Position numbers and translations under genes: made by a program | Shown here: one piece after another, positions 25,373 to 34,480 of the stretch | How positions within the stretch are numbered: the stretch's first letter is position 1 | Layout of the letters: each line of letters begins with the position of its first letter | Assembly (NCBI GenBank): GCA_945895265.1 | Contig: CAMDEF010000018.1 | Location: forward strand, 1 to 64,000 | Origin: Bordetella parapertussis | GTDB lineage: Bacteria > Pseudomonadota > Gammaproteobacteria > Burkholderiales > Burkholderiaceae_B | Reading direction: 5' to 3' | Length of the DNA: 64,000 nucleotides | The notes under the pieces: model-generated | Seen by the model: the letters and a program-made list of their open reading frames with translations, nothing else | The model's database searches: none | What the model was told of the DNA's origin: nothing

Positions 25373-26335
25373 ATGACTACGATCATCGGGCAGGGCAATT
25401 TTAAATATCAAGTGGCCGAAGGCTGGGGCAAACTCCCTGCGGGCTGGAAATTTGGTGACGTCGCGGCCGTGGGGATTGACAGCAAGGATCGTGTCTATGC
25501 CTTTAACCGGGGCGAGCACCCGATGGTCGTGTTTGATCGTGACGGTAACTTTTTAAACTCTTGGGGCGAGGGGGTCTTCAAGCGCGCCCATGGGGTTCAG
25601 ATGGGCCCAGATGACACCATTTATCTAACGGATGATGGCGACCACACCGTACGCAAATGCACGCTTGACGGAAAAATATTGTTAGAGATTGGCTTGCCCG
25701 GACAAGCCTCCCCTTACATGAGCGGCCAACCTTTTAACCGTTGTACCCATACCGCGCTCTCGCCCGAGGGTGATATCTACGTGTCGGACGGCTACGGCAA
25801 CTCGCGCGTACACAAGTACAGTCCGGACGGAAAGTTATTATTTTCGTGGGGCTCGCCCGGCACAGACCCTGGTCAGTTCAACATTGCCCACAATATTTTG
25901 TGCGACACCAACGGTTTGGTCTATGTGGCCGATCGCGAAAATCACCGTATCCAAATTTTCAATGGCAAAGGCAAATACGAAGGACAATGGGGCAATATGC
26001 ATCGGCCGTGTGGACTCTTCTTAACGGGCGGCAAGTGTCCGCTTTGCTATGTAGGTGAACTAGGCCCACATCTGCCCGTCAACAGAAATATGCCCAACAC
26101 CGGGCCGCGTGTCAGCATCTATGATCTGTCTGGCAATCTACAAGCACGTGTCGCCGCCGAAGAACCGCACGGCACCGGCGTGGGTCAATTTATTGCACCC
26201 CATGGTATGGCCGTCGATAGCCATGGCGACATGTACGTTGGCGAGGTTGCCTACACCTCTTGGGCAGCCTCGTATCCCACCATCCCGAGGCCTGATTACG
26301 TTCGATGTTTACAGAAATTTATTAAGATACCTTGA
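25373..26335 (+). CDS. NHL-repeat beta-propeller protein
   Basis: 320 aa, no signal peptide. Several NHL-type blades are visible: VAAVGIDSKDRVYAFNRGEHPMVVFDRDGNFLNSWG (31-66), HGVQMGPDDTIYLTDDGDHTVRKCTLDGKIL, ALSPEGDIYVSDGYGNSRVHKYSPDGKLLFSWGSPG and LCDTNGLVYVADRENHRIQIFNGKGKYEGQWG. Related proteins are annotated as peptidylglycine lyase-like or SMP-30/NHL proteins, but the catalytic role is unclear. AGGAGA precedes the ATG. It is convergent with the lipoprotein gene. Confidence 0.8.
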   Translation: MTTIIGQGNFKYQVAEGWGKLPAGWKFGDVAAVGIDSKDRVYAFNRGEHPMVVFDRDGNFLNSWGEGVFKRAHGVQMGPDDTIYLTDDGDHTVRKCTLDGKILLEIGLPGQASPYMSGQPFNRCTHTALSPEGDIYVSDGYGNSRVHKYSPDGKLLFSWGSPGTDPGQFNIAHNILCDTNGLVYVADRENHRIQIFNGKGKYEGQWGNMHRPCGLFLTGGKCPLCYVGELGPHLPVNRNMPNTGPRVSIYDLSGNLQARVAAEEPHGTGVGQFIAPHGMAVDSHGDMYVGEVAYTSWAASYPTIPRPDYVRCLQKFIKIP

Positions 26336-26358
26336 CGTTCGGTCGTGCGGCGATGGCA

Positions 26359-26955
26359 CTACTTCAGATGGACGCGGTCGGTCACGATGACAAGCTCAAG
26401 CCGCTCAAGTTCTTTGAGCGTTGTTTTAGGCAAGATGAGCGACACCTTGTTCCAGGTGCCTGGCTTCAAAACCTCGGTCAGGTTGAACTCTTTTTTCACG
26501 TTCGCGCCCCACGTCGCATTTAATTTAAAACCATGAAATGCCATCGTCGAAGGGTTGCCGACATTCAACGTGATTTTTAGATCATTTTTGTCGGCGACAA
26601 CACTTTCTATCGAGATTAAAAAGGTTCCTAAATTTGCGTCAAGGCGCTGATAAACCTTTAGAAGTTTTGGATCAAGCACCACAGATTGAAAGGGTGGCTT
26701 GGCTGGCTCTAGCGCGGCGATCTTAATTTGCAGATCAGCCAGTTTTTTATTTAAAGTCACGATCTCTTGACCAAATAAATCTTGCATAGCAACCAGAGAT
26801 TTTTTGTATTCGGCGAGCTCGTTGGCGCTAGACTGTTGATACGCTGTAAGAGATTTTTTTAGGTCGGCTACCGTCTCAACATACTGTTGACAGCCAGACA
26901 AACTAATGAGCATCGCGCCAGCAAACACGAAGGCTATTAAAGATTTTGGATTCAT
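26359..26955 (-). CDS. Coiled-coil lipoprotein, possibly YajI/DUF3251-like
   Basis: 198 aa. The N-terminus is a lipoprotein signal with lipobox LSGC (Cys about 22). Residues 25-80 form a coiled coil rich in Lys, Leu and Gln (DLKKSLTAYQQS, LAEYKKSLVAMQDLF, LNKKLADLQIKIAALE). Residues 85-198 look like a beta-sandwich with ISIESVVADKNDLKITLNVGNPS. The layout resembles E. coli YajI-type lipoproteins (DUF3251), but this is only an architectural match. AAGGAG precedes the ATG. Function unknown. Confidence 0.6.
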   Translation of the reverse strand: MNPKSLIAFVFAGAMLISLSGCQQYVETVADLKKSLTAYQQSSANELAEYKKSLVAMQDLFGQEIVTLNKKLADLQIKIAALEPAKPPFQSVVLDPKLLKVYQRLDANLGTFLISIESVVADKNDLKITLNVGNPSTMAFHGFKLNATWGANVKKEFNLTEVLKPGTWNKVSLILPKTTLKELERLELVIVTDRVHLK

Positions 26956-27091
26956 GACAGTACTCCTTCAGGGAGAAAAGCAATGCGCTCGGCGCAAAGT
27001 TTAGAATAACGGTTAACAACTTTCAGTTTCGGTTTAAGTGTACAAGTTATCCTTTACGCAAGTCGCACGTTTAGCCAAAAAAAGGACTTAC

Positions 27092-28069
27092 ATGAAATTA
27101 TTTGTTGCACTTAGGCGTCTCTCGATCATTGCACTACTGCTGACCTTCAGCGGAGCGAGTCTCGCGCAGGCCGACTACCCAAGTAAGCCAGTACGCATCA
27201 TCTTGCCCTACGCGCCAGGCGGCACGACCGACATGGTCGCTCGCGCAGTGGCGCAAAAGCTTGCTATCAAATGGAGTCAGCCGGTGATCGTTGAAAATCG
27301 ACCCGGCGGCAACGGTAATATCGGCACAGCCGAGGCTGCACGCGCGACCCCGGATGGTTACACGCTGCTGATGGCAACTTCAAGCCATGCAATCAATGCC
27401 TCACTTTACAAGGGCCTGTCGTTTAATTTTGCAATAGACTTTACGCCACTATCCAACCTTGCCTTCGCGCCCTTGCTGTTGGTGGTCAACCCCTCGTTAA
27501 AAGCCAATACCGTTAAAGAGTTTGCCGAGTACGTGCGGCAAAATCCTCAAAAATTAAATTACGGCTCAGGAGGCGTGGGTACAGCAGCCCATTTAGCGGG
27601 CGAACTATTCAATTCTGAGCTCGGCGCGCAAATGACACACGTCGCCTACAAGGGCGGCACACTTGCCACCAACGATCTTGTTGGCGGGCAAATCCAATTG
27701 ATGTTTGCCAACCTACCCGAGGCGATCGCTCAGGTCAAAGGCGCGCGACTGAAAGCGCTTGCCGTCACGGGTGAAGCCCGTAGTCCGCAAGCCCCAGACG
27801 TACCAACCTTTGCTGAAAGCGGTTACCCACAAATCAATTTGAAATCGTGGTTTGGGCTCTTTGCGCTTACCGGAACCCCTGCCGCAATCGTGACTAAGCT
27901 CAGCAGCGACATCGCCGCGGTCGTTGCGCAACCAGACGTACAAAACAAGTTTGGCGATTTTGGCACTGAACCCATCGGTAACAGTCAGGCTGCTTTTCAA
28001 ACTTTTTTGGCAAGTGATTTGCCAAGGTGGGCTAAGTTAGTGCAACAGTCTGGCGCCAAAGCGGAGTAG
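27092..28069 (+). CDS. Bug-family periplasmic substrate-binding protein
   Basis: 325 aa from the ATG at 27092, behind AAAAAGGAC and at the start of the signal peptide ending SGASLAQA; an in-frame start 54 bp upstream is less likely. Bug blocks: YPSKPVRIILPYAPGGTTDMVAR, VIVENRPGGNGNIGTAEAAR, HVAYKGGTLATNDLVGGQIQLMF. No neighbouring transporter or catabolic gene. Ligand unknown. Confidence 0.88.
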   Translation: MKLFVALRRLSIIALLLTFSGASLAQADYPSKPVRIILPYAPGGTTDMVARAVAQKLAIKWSQPVIVENRPGGNGNIGTAEAARATPDGYTLLMATSSHAINASLYKGLSFNFAIDFTPLSNLAFAPLLLVVNPSLKANTVKEFAEYVRQNPQKLNYGSGGVGTAAHLAGELFNSELGAQMTHVAYKGGTLATNDLVGGQIQLMFANLPEAIAQVKGARLKALAVTGEARSPQAPDVPTFAESGYPQINLKSWFGLFALTGTPAAIVTKLSSDIAAVVAQPDVQNKFGDFGTEPIGNSQAAFQTFLASDLPRWAKLVQQSGAKAE

Positions 28070-28173
28070 GCTTGACAGATACAATCGAGTTTGAGCGACA
28101 AAGCACCGACACCCTAGCGGATAGGTTCGAGCTTTTGCAAAATAAAACACTAATGACTGAGGGACTGATTTGA

Positions 28174-28198
28174 GTAACAGTCACTTACAGAGTGTTAC
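28174..28198. promoter_or_regulatory. Inverted repeat upstream of the small coiled-coil gene
   Basis: GTAACA (28174-28179) and TGTTAC (28193-28198), 13 nt apart, lie about 70 bp upstream of the ATG at 28266. It could be a regulator site or a leader hairpin. Confidence 0.3.
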
Positions 28199-28265
28199 AA
28201 ATTTTGACTTGAAATACGTGCTTCTTGAAAAGTAAAATGATCTGGCTCGTTCACCGGAGAAATGC

Positions 28266-28517
28266 ATGGAAGCGCGTATCGTACGGCTAGAAACACTCAT
28301 CCCAAATCTGGCTACCAAGCAAGATATCTCGCATCTGGAATGCGGCTTATCTAAACTCGAAGTAAAAATATCCCAGCTTGACGGAAAAATCTATCAGCTC
28401 GAAGGCAAGATGCATCAAGCGATGTCTGCACTCGGCCTACGCTTAGTCGGCTGGATGACCACCGTTATGTTTGCATCTTTTGCCGGTGTGTTTTTTATCG
28501 CGCGCCACGTGCATTGA
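28266..28517 (+). CDS. Small coiled-coil protein with C-terminal membrane helix
   Basis: 83 aa, start behind CCGGAGAAATGC. Residues 5-55 form regular heptads (IVRLETLIPNL, LSKLEVKISQLDGKIYQLEGKM) predicting a coiled coil; residues 60-80 (LVGWMTTVMFASFAGVFFIA) form one transmembrane helix. Similar small proteins occur as phage holin-associated (XhlA-like) or DUF1640-like proteins, but no lysis genes are nearby. It probably oligomerises at the membrane. Function unknown. Confidence 0.7.
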   Translation: MEARIVRLETLIPNLATKQDISHLECGLSKLEVKISQLDGKIYQLEGKMHQAMSALGLRLVGWMTTVMFASFAGVFFIARHVH

Positions 28518-28522
28518 GCTAA

Positions 28523-28543
28523 GTGCAGTTCGGCAGCCTGCAC
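28523..28543. terminator. Hairpin between convergent genes
   Basis: GTGCAG and CTGCAC, 9-nt loop, lie in the 32-bp gap between the small coiled-coil gene and the MFS gene. The stem is short and without a U-tract. Confidence 0.35.
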
Positions 28544-28549
28544 GACTCA

Positions 28550-29770
28550 CTAAGCCTCACGCACACGGCTCACCCAACTCGCAGCCCAAAACGCCAAGGC
28601 AAACAAGATCGCAGTGCCGCACACGGCGATTAACACAACGTGATACGACTCGCCCAACATCCACAAGCTCGCCGCAGCGACTGGGCCCACTGCTCGAGCC
28701 ACCATCGTTGGTATCGTCAATAACCCGTTTAAAGCTCCATACGCATGACGGCTGAGCATTTCAGGTACCACCAAACTGCGCACGATGGTAAAAATGCCAT
28801 TCGCCAAACCATAGCAACCAATCAATAGCGCAACAAGCCAAAACGCTGGCATTTCAATGCTAGCCAAAATCCCAAACACAAACGGAAATACGCAAGCCAC
28901 GATCGAACCCAAGATTCGCATCGGTGCGCGTGGTGCGAAATAGGCAATCAAAATTCGCCCCAACACTTGGGTTGGGCCCAGCACAATTAATGCGTTCACC
29001 ACATCAGCTGTGCTCAGCCCTTTCTCTTGCAAGATTGGATAAGCATGAAAGATAAATACCGTGAACATGATTGAGTACAGGGTCAGCGCCAATAACAACA
29101 ACCAAAAGACTGAGGTTTTTAGCGCCGCTTTAACCACCGCGTGATCACGTGCTTTATTGTCTTCGCGCGTTTGCGCAACGTTTGTGTGCTCAAGATCGTA
29201 TTTAGGCTGGATGCACAAAAAATAAATCGCAGCCCATAGCAAGTTAATGAGCGCCAGTACGAGCAATGACTGTCGCCAGCCAACGGTGTCGAGCAAAAAC
29301 TGCTCGAGTGGGATAAAGGCGGTGCTGGCAAAGCCGCCCCATAAGGTAATGGTGGTGATGCGTGCTCGCGCATTGGCAGCACCAACGCGGCGGGCCATGA
29401 CGGCAAAGGCGGGCTCGTACAAGCAACCGGCCTGCAAGGCGCCGATGACGGCACTCAGCAAATAAAAACTCAACAAGTAACTGACGCTTGACCACCACCA
29501 CAACATCAGGGCCGCGATCAGCGAAGCGCCCGACATCATCCAACGACCATAGCCTCGATCGATCGCTAAGCCGACGGGATAGGTAAACACCGCCGTCACC
29601 AGCATACTGATCGTGGCGCCAAAAAATATTTCGGATTTAGACCAGAGAAGCTCGGCTCCCATTGCTTGTGCGAGCAACGGAAAGCTGTAATAGAGCGAGC
29701 CCCAAGAGCAAACTTGTCCGGCACCAAGAATATTCGCCATCCACAGCGAGGACGGCACATTTGTCTTCAT
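28550..29770 (-). CDS. Major facilitator superfamily transporter
   Basis: 406 aa with about 12 transmembrane helices and a central charged loop (near 195-215, AQTREDNKARDH). N-terminal ILGAGQVCSWGSLYYSFPLL and the FTYPVGLAIDRGYGRWMM loop resemble monocarboxylate/oxalate-type MFS members. Its ATG overlaps the stop of the upstream hydrolase gene (ATGA), so the two are translationally coupled and may share a substrate. Substrate unknown. Confidence 0.85.
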   Translation of the reverse strand: MKTNVPSSLWMANILGAGQVCSWGSLYYSFPLLAQAMGAELLWSKSEIFFGATISMLVTAVFTYPVGLAIDRGYGRWMMSGASLIAALMLWWWSSVSYLLSFYLLSAVIGALQAGCLYEPAFAVMARRVGAANARARITTITLWGGFASTAFIPLEQFLLDTVGWRQSLLVLALINLLWAAIYFLCIQPKYDLEHTNVAQTREDNKARDHAVVKAALKTSVFWLLLLALTLYSIMFTVFIFHAYPILQEKGLSTADVVNALIVLGPTQVLGRILIAYFAPRAPMRILGSIVACVFPFVFGILASIEMPAFWLVALLIGCYGLANGIFTIVRSLVVPEMLSRHAYGALNGLLTIPTMVARAVGPVAAASLWMLGESYHVVLIAVCGTAILFALAFWAASWVSRVREA

Positions 29771-30624
29771 TTTTTGAACCAGTCAAGCAACTCTTGCGTC
29801 ACGGCCTGTGGCTGTTCTCGATGCAAAAAGTGCCCCGCATTTGCAATCAGCTTAAAGTCGTATTCGTTGTCAAAATATTGCGCTTGGGCTTGCATCAACT
29901 CGGCGCGCAAGTCATCCCCGCCGCACAAAGCAAGCGTCGGCACTTTGATCTGACGCGCCATCAACGCACGCAAATCAGCCAACGCAGGATCGGCCTTGGC
30001 AGCATCAAACATCGCCCTGTAATAACCCAAGGTCGCCGCCAAGACACCTGGCTGCGTGAGAGTCTCTTTGACCGATCGCATATGCGCATCGTCTTGGTAA
30101 CCTTCGGTTGTCCAGTAGTTCCAAAGATAGTCAATAAAGGCGAGATTGTTTGCAGCCAACGCTTTTTCTGGCAAATCTGGCATCTGAAAAAACCACCAGT
30201 GAAACGAACGCTGAATATGTTTGGCATCCACCAAACTTTGTGTCACCTGCCCTGGGTGAGGAACCGCCATGAGCACGGCACGCGCGATTAATTCTGGATA
30301 CGCGGCTAAGACTCCGTATCCAATGATCGCGCCCCAGTCTTGTCCAACCAAATGACAGGGTTTGCCCGCGCCAAAGGCTTGAATCAACGCTGCTACGTCT
30401 GCCACTAAGGTGGCTTTGTCATAAAACCCACCTTCGCCTAAGTCAGTTGGCGGGTAGCCGCGCAGGTAAGGGGCAATCACGCGATAGCCTTGCGCGACTA
30501 GCGCTGGAATTTGATGACTCCAGGTCTGCGCATTATCAGGAAAACCATGCAGCAACATGATCAGCGGGCCCTCGCCCTGCTCGAGGTAGGCAAACTTCAA
30601 GCCCCGCACTTGTATGTGTTTCAT
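29767..30624 (-). CDS. Alpha/beta hydrolase, epoxide hydrolase-like
   Basis: 285 aa. Oxyanion-hole motif LLHGFPDNAQTW near 25-36, nucleophile elbow LVGQDWGAIIGYG with Asp as nucleophile (epoxide hydrolase / haloalkane dehalogenase type), LRGYPPTD, and the catalytic His in NAGHFLHREQP near 270. GAGG precedes the ATG. It is coupled to the MFS gene downstream. Confidence 0.88.
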   Translation of the reverse strand: MKHIQVRGLKFAYLEQGEGPLIMLLHGFPDNAQTWSHQIPALVAQGYRVIAPYLRGYPPTDLGEGGFYDKATLVADVAALIQAFGAGKPCHLVGQDWGAIIGYGVLAAYPELIARAVLMAVPHPGQVTQSLVDAKHIQRSFHWWFFQMPDLPEKALAANNLAFIDYLWNYWTTEGYQDDAHMRSVKETLTQPGVLAATLGYYRAMFDAAKADPALADLRALMARQIKVPTLALCGGDDLRAELMQAQAQYFDNEYDFKLIANAGHFLHREQPQAVTQELLDWFKK

Positions 30625-30651
30625 GTCAGCCTCTTTTCAAAAGAAAGTCAT

Positions 30652-31263
30652 CTACAGCCACAGTACCGGCAACATCGACGCCACCAGCAGCAGTGCCATC
30701 CCCCAATTAAATATTTTTCGACGCACCGGGTCGCGCAGCACGAGCTCCAGTCTAGTGCCCATCCATAACCACACGCAAATGCTGGGAAGGTTGACGACGG
30801 CCACCAACAAACAACAAAAAAATACGAACAACGGGCTGGCCTGCTGCGGCAGATAATTACTAGAGAAACTCACCGCAATCAGCCACGCCTTGGGGTTGAC
30901 CCACTGAAACGCCACCGCGCCCCAAAAACTTAGTGGGCTTGAGTGCCCGCTTTGCTGCCCTGGTGCCGGCAAAGGCTTGCTGGTTGCAACACCCCAGGCC
31001 AAGTACAGCAAATAGGCAAAGCCAAGCACTTTCATCACTTGGTAGATGGGCGGCACTGCCTGAAACAAGCTATTTAAGCCAAAGCCGATTGCCACCAGCA
31101 TGACAAAAAAGCCGAGCGAGACACCCAATACGTGGGGCATCGACCGCCGGAAGCCAAAGTTCACGCCAGAGGCTAACAGCATCAGATTGTTTGGTCCTGG
31201 CGTCAAAGAAGTCGCCAGCGAAAAGGTAGCGATCGAATAAATCAGGGCGTCCTGCTCAGACAT
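30652..31263 (-). CDS. LysE/RhtB family amino-acid exporter
   Basis: 203 aa with five to six transmembrane helices. The family motif near the start is SLTPGPNNLMLLASGVNFG, followed by the GVSLGFFVMLVAIGFGL helix and a WVNPKAWLIAVSF block. The ATG at 31263 is preferred to an in-frame TTG just before it. It lies 24 bp downstream of the aminotransferase gene on the same strand, suggesting a link to amino acids. Exported compound unknown. Confidence 0.87.
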   Translation of the reverse strand: MSEQDALIYSIATFSLATSLTPGPNNLMLLASGVNFGFRRSMPHVLGVSLGFFVMLVAIGFGLNSLFQAVPPIYQVMKVLGFAYLLYLAWGVATSKPLPAPGQQSGHSSPLSFWGAVAFQWVNPKAWLIAVSFSSNYLPQQASPLFVFFCCLLVAVVNLPSICVWLWMGTRLELVLRDPVRRKIFNWGMALLLVASMLPVLWL

Positions 31264-31287
31264 CAAAGGCGCTTGGGTGTCGAGGTT

Positions 31288-32451
31288 TTACAGTACCTTG
31301 CGAATGCGCTCAATTGCCCGCTCGATGTTCTCGGCACTGTTTGCATACGAAAACCGTACGTAGCCCTCGCCCCAGGCACCAAAGCTTGTCCCAGAAATAG
31401 TCGCCACGCCGGCTTCATTCAAAAACAGATCTTGCGCCTGACGTGAGGTCAAACCGGTGCCACCAACATGAGGAAACGCATAAAACGCGCCGGCTGCGTC
31501 AGAGCACCGTACGCCTGGCAGGCTGTTTAAGGCCTCAACGATCAAACTGCGCCGCTGATTAAAGGCCACCATCATTTCGGCCACTGCATCTTGCGGCCCG
31601 GTTAAGGCGGCCAAGCCAGCAAACTGGGCTGAGGCGTTCACGCACGAGTGATCGTTAATACACAAGCGCGTGACATCGGCCACTAAACTTTCGGGCCATA
31701 CCGCGTAACCTAAGCGCCAACCCGTCATGGCGTAGGTCTTGCTCCAGCCATCAAGCATGATCAGACGATCACGAATCTCGGGATAATTGAGCAACGACAC
31801 GTGCTCGCGCCCGCCATACAACATCTGGCTATAAATTTCGTCAGACAGTATTGCCACACCAGGATGTTTGGCCAAGCCAGCGACCAGCTTGTCAATCTCA
31901 GCTTTGGGTGTCACGCCGCCGGTTGGATTAGCAGGACTGTTAATAATAATCAAGCGTGTTGCTGGCGTAATTTGCGACAGAACGGCGTCTGCATCAAACG
32001 CAAAATCTTTGTCTTCGCTTAACGCGATTGGTACAGGCGTAGCACCACTGTACTTAATCAGTGACTCGTAAATCGGAAAGCCTGGATTGGGGTACATAAT
32101 TTCAGCACCCGGCTCGCCAAACATCAAAATCGCAAAAAACATCGTGGGCTTGCCGCCGGGCACAATCACCACACAGTCTGGGTCAACTTTTGCACCGTGG
32201 CGCCGCTCAAGATCAGCGGCGACGGCCTGGCGCACCTGAGGCAAACCGTTGGCCGGCGTGTAACCATGATGGCCGTCACGCAGCGCCTGAATACCCGCTT
32301 CAACAATATGCTTAGGGGTCTTAAAATCTGGCTGACCGATACCCAGGTTAATAATGTCTTTACCCTGCGCAGCAAGCGCTTGCGCACGTGCCAAAATTTC
32401 AAAGGCGGATTCTGTACCCAGGCGCGATAACGAGGCGGCAAGTTTTAACAT
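31288..32451 (-). CDS. PLP-dependent aminotransferase, class I/II
   Basis: 387 aa, fold type I. N-terminal INLGIGQPDFKTPKHI, NSPANPTGGV near 180, the Schiff-base Lys in LDGWSKTYAMTGWRLGYAVWP near 240, and RFSYANSAENIERAIERI at the end. It resembles aspartate/alanine or aromatic aminotransferases; the amino donor is not certain. AGGAA precedes the ATG. Confidence 0.9.
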   Translation of the reverse strand: MLKLAASLSRLGTESAFEILARAQALAAQGKDIINLGIGQPDFKTPKHIVEAGIQALRDGHHGYTPANGLPQVRQAVAADLERRHGAKVDPDCVVIVPGGKPTMFFAILMFGEPGAEIMYPNPGFPIYESLIKYSGATPVPIALSEDKDFAFDADAVLSQITPATRLIIINSPANPTGGVTPKAEIDKLVAGLAKHPGVAILSDEIYSQMLYGGREHVSLLNYPEIRDRLIMLDGWSKTYAMTGWRLGYAVWPESLVADVTRLCINDHSCVNASAQFAGLAALTGPQDAVAEMMVAFNQRRSLIVEALNSLPGVRCSDAAGAFYAFPHVGGTGLTSRQAQDLFLNEAGVATISGTSFGAWGEGYVRFSYANSAENIERAIERIRKVL

Positions 32452-32659
32452 TTGGGGTTCCTATCATTCAGGCTGCAAAATTGAAAAATGCAGTGTACAT
32501 CCCAATGCAGAGCACAAAAAGTGACTGCGTTGCCATGGATAAGGTGGCGTCTGTCGAAGAAAAGTGTCACAAGAAACAGTTTTTTTGCCCGAAACGGACA
32601 GCTTGATTTTGGCAGGCTATCACCAACTCAGCACGTAAAGTACCGGTTATCATGTGGCT

Positions 32660-33112
32660 ATGTCACTGAGCACTGAACAACTGTTACGCACTGCCGACAC
32701 CTTAGAAAAGGCCCTGTCAGAGATCGCGCTTTTGCCAGGCCACGCACGCACGCACGAACAAGACATTTTTTTTGACCTGTATCGCAACGCAGCGATTAAG
32801 TCTTTTGAGCTATCTCTCGAGACTGCAGGCAAACTATTACGTAAAGCGCTTAAAGCCTTTAATGCCTCACCCAGAACCGTAGATTCACTTGTTTTTAATG
32901 ACGTATTACGTCACGCGGGTAAACACGCGTTACTAGACGAGGGCGCCGTGACGCGGTGGATCAGCTACCGAACAAACCGCAACAGTACGGCGCATGACTA
33001 TGGCGTTGCCTTTGCTAACGCAACATTAGCGCTTCTACCAAACTACTTGACCGACCTCAGAGAATTAGCAGGAAAAATACAAGGTGTGTTCGATGCCGCA
33101 GATGCCACTTGA
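32660..33112 (+). CDS. HEPN-domain protein, HepT/HI0074-like (putative toxin of a type VII TA pair)
   Basis: 150 aa, all-helical; the ATG at 32660 is chosen, with a GTG 6 bp upstream as alternative. HEPN RNase motif R-x4-H-x-Y is complete in RTNRNSTAHDYG near 110-121. NAAIKSFELSLETAGKLLRKAL is typical of the HI0074 nucleotidyltransferase substrate-binding family. It overlaps the downstream MNT gene. In HepT-MntA systems the HEPN protein is an RNase inactivated by AMP transfer from MntA to a Tyr near this motif. The 200 bp upstream hold no gene. Confidence 0.85.
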   Translation: MSLSTEQLLRTADTLEKALSEIALLPGHARTHEQDIFFDLYRNAAIKSFELSLETAGKLLRKALKAFNASPRTVDSLVFNDVLRHAGKHALLDEGAVTRWISYRTNRNSTAHDYGVAFANATLALLPNYLTDLRELAGKIQGVFDAADAT

Positions 33113-33410
33113 GCAACTACATTTTTCTGCCCTTCATTTAAAACAGTTAAAAGAGTTGTTACAGCGCCACACTCCAGAGGCCGAGGTGTGGGCCTACGGC
33201 AGCCGTGTCAATGGTGGCGCACACGAAGGCAGCGACCTTGATCTCGTTCTGAGAAATCCGTTAAATTTGTCGCAAGCGGTTTTGCACTGCGATGATCTAC
33301 GCGAAGCAATCCAATCAAGCACGCTTCCCATGCTCATTGAAGTGCATCTTTGGTCGGATTTGCCAGAAAGCTTTCAGCAAAATATTGAAAAAGCCTACAT
33401 CGCACTTTGA
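33093..33410 (+). CDS. Minimal nucleotidyltransferase, MntA/HI0073-like (putative antitoxin)
   Basis: 105 aa from the ATG at 33093, overlapping the HEPN gene by 20 bp. The nucleotidyltransferase motif is complete: AYGSRVNGGAHEGSDLDLVL near 38-57 (GSR...DLD), with the third carboxylate likely in IEVHLWSDL near 88. In characterised pairs such a protein AMPylates HepT and neutralises it. The order here is HEPN first, MNT second. Confidence 0.85.
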   Translation: MPQMPLEQLHFSALHLKQLKELLQRHTPEAEVWAYGSRVNGGAHEGSDLDLVLRNPLNLSQAVLHCDDLREAIQSSTLPMLIEVHLWSDLPESFQQNIEKAYIAL

Positions 33411-33415
33411 CTGAC

Positions 33416-34384
33416 CTACCGATCGCGCCCAACTGCAAAGGCGCAAAAATTTAACAAAGCCTCACGCGCCGCTGACGCCGGAAACGCGTCAAGCGCCTTG
33501 CAGGCCATGTCAGCCTCGGCCACAGCACAACGTTGGGCATGCTCAAGCGCCCCAGTATCGTGAATGGCTTGTGCGACCGCATCGAAATCGGCCTCACCAT
33601 GCTCAATCGCTTGCCGCACTATCTGTTTCTGTAAGTCAGTGCCCACTTCTAAAACGCGAATCAACGGTAGCGTTGGCTTACCTTCGCGCAAATCATCCCC
33701 AACGTTTTTACCCAAGGCGTTCACATCACCGCTGTAATCTAGTACATCGTCAACTAGCTGAAACGCCGTACCGATATGCCGTCCGTAAGCCGCGGCAGCC
33801 TCACGCTGCGCCGCATTTGCCCCTGCCAGCACCGCCCCCGCCTCAGCGGCAGCCTCAAAAAGTTTGGCGGTTTTAAACCGAACCACCTGCAAATAGCGCG
33901 CTTCAGAAACATCGGGGTCATGCACATTGAGCAATTGCAGCACTTCGCCCTCGGCGATCACAGTGGTGGCGCCCGACATGATTTTCATGATTGCCATGCT
34001 GTCAACATCGACCATCATCTCAAAAGCCCGCGAATACAGGTAATCGCCGACCAGCACGCTTGCCGCATTACCAAACACGGCGTTGGCTGTGCTTCGGCCA
34101 CGTCGCAGGTCGGATTCGTCGACGACATCGTCATGCAATAACGTAGCCGTGTGGATAAATTCGACCACTGCCGCCATTAAATGGTGGTGGTCACCCTGAT
34201 AGCCAAGAGCCTGAGCCACCAACAGCAGCATGGCTGGGCGCATCCGTTTACCCCCCGCCCCAATGATGTAATCACCAATTGTTCGGATCAAAACTACGTC
34301 TGAGTCGAGCCGTGAGCGAATCACGGCATCCACGGCGTTCATATCCCCAGCGACAGGGGCAAGCAGATCAGATAGTTTTTGCAC
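33416..34384 (-). CDS. ispB: Polyprenyl (probably octaprenyl) diphosphate synthase
   Basis: 322 aa from the GTG at 34384 (AAGAAAG upstream); the open frame runs into rplU but those residues are not family-like. The two Asp-rich motifs are LLHDDVVDESDLRRG near 83-97 and QLVDDVLDYSGD near 208-219, with GGKRMRPAML before. It makes the isoprenoid tail of ubiquinone. It is divergent from rplU, a conserved arrangement in beta- and gammaproteobacteria. Confidence 0.9.
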   Translation of the reverse strand: MQKLSDLLAPVAGDMNAVDAVIRSRLDSDVVLIRTIGDYIIGAGGKRMRPAMLLLVAQALGYQGDHHHLMAAVVEFIHTATLLHDDVVDESDLRRGRSTANAVFGNAASVLVGDYLYSRAFEMMVDVDSMAIMKIMSGATTVIAEGEVLQLLNVHDPDVSEARYLQVVRFKTAKLFEAAAEAGAVLAGANAAQREAAAAYGRHIGTAFQLVDDVLDYSGDVNALGKNVGDDLREGKPTLPLIRVLEVGTDLQKQIVRQAIEHGEADFDAVAQAIHDTGALEHAQRCAVAEADMACKALDAFPASAAREALLNFCAFAVGRDR

Positions 34385-34394
34385 AGACTTTCTT

Positions 34395-34423
34395 TTGACT
34401 TTCAAGTGGTTACGCGCTATTAT
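34395..34423 (+). promoter_or_regulatory. Sigma-70 promoter of rplU-rpmA
   Basis: TTGACT (34395-34400), a 17-bp spacer, then TATTAT (34418-34423), about 60 bp before the rplU ATG. Near-consensus and well placed. It lies immediately next to the ispB start, so the two promoters must be close or overlap. Confidence 0.8.
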
Positions 34424-34480
34424 TTCGGGCTCGGCTACGTCAGCCGAGATTCCAATTGCACTAAAACACGAGGTTAACCC

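Noticed and set aside
28266..28517. Phage lysis module
   Set aside because: The coiled-coil plus helix layout is holin-associated-like, but no holin, endolysin or structural phage gene is near.
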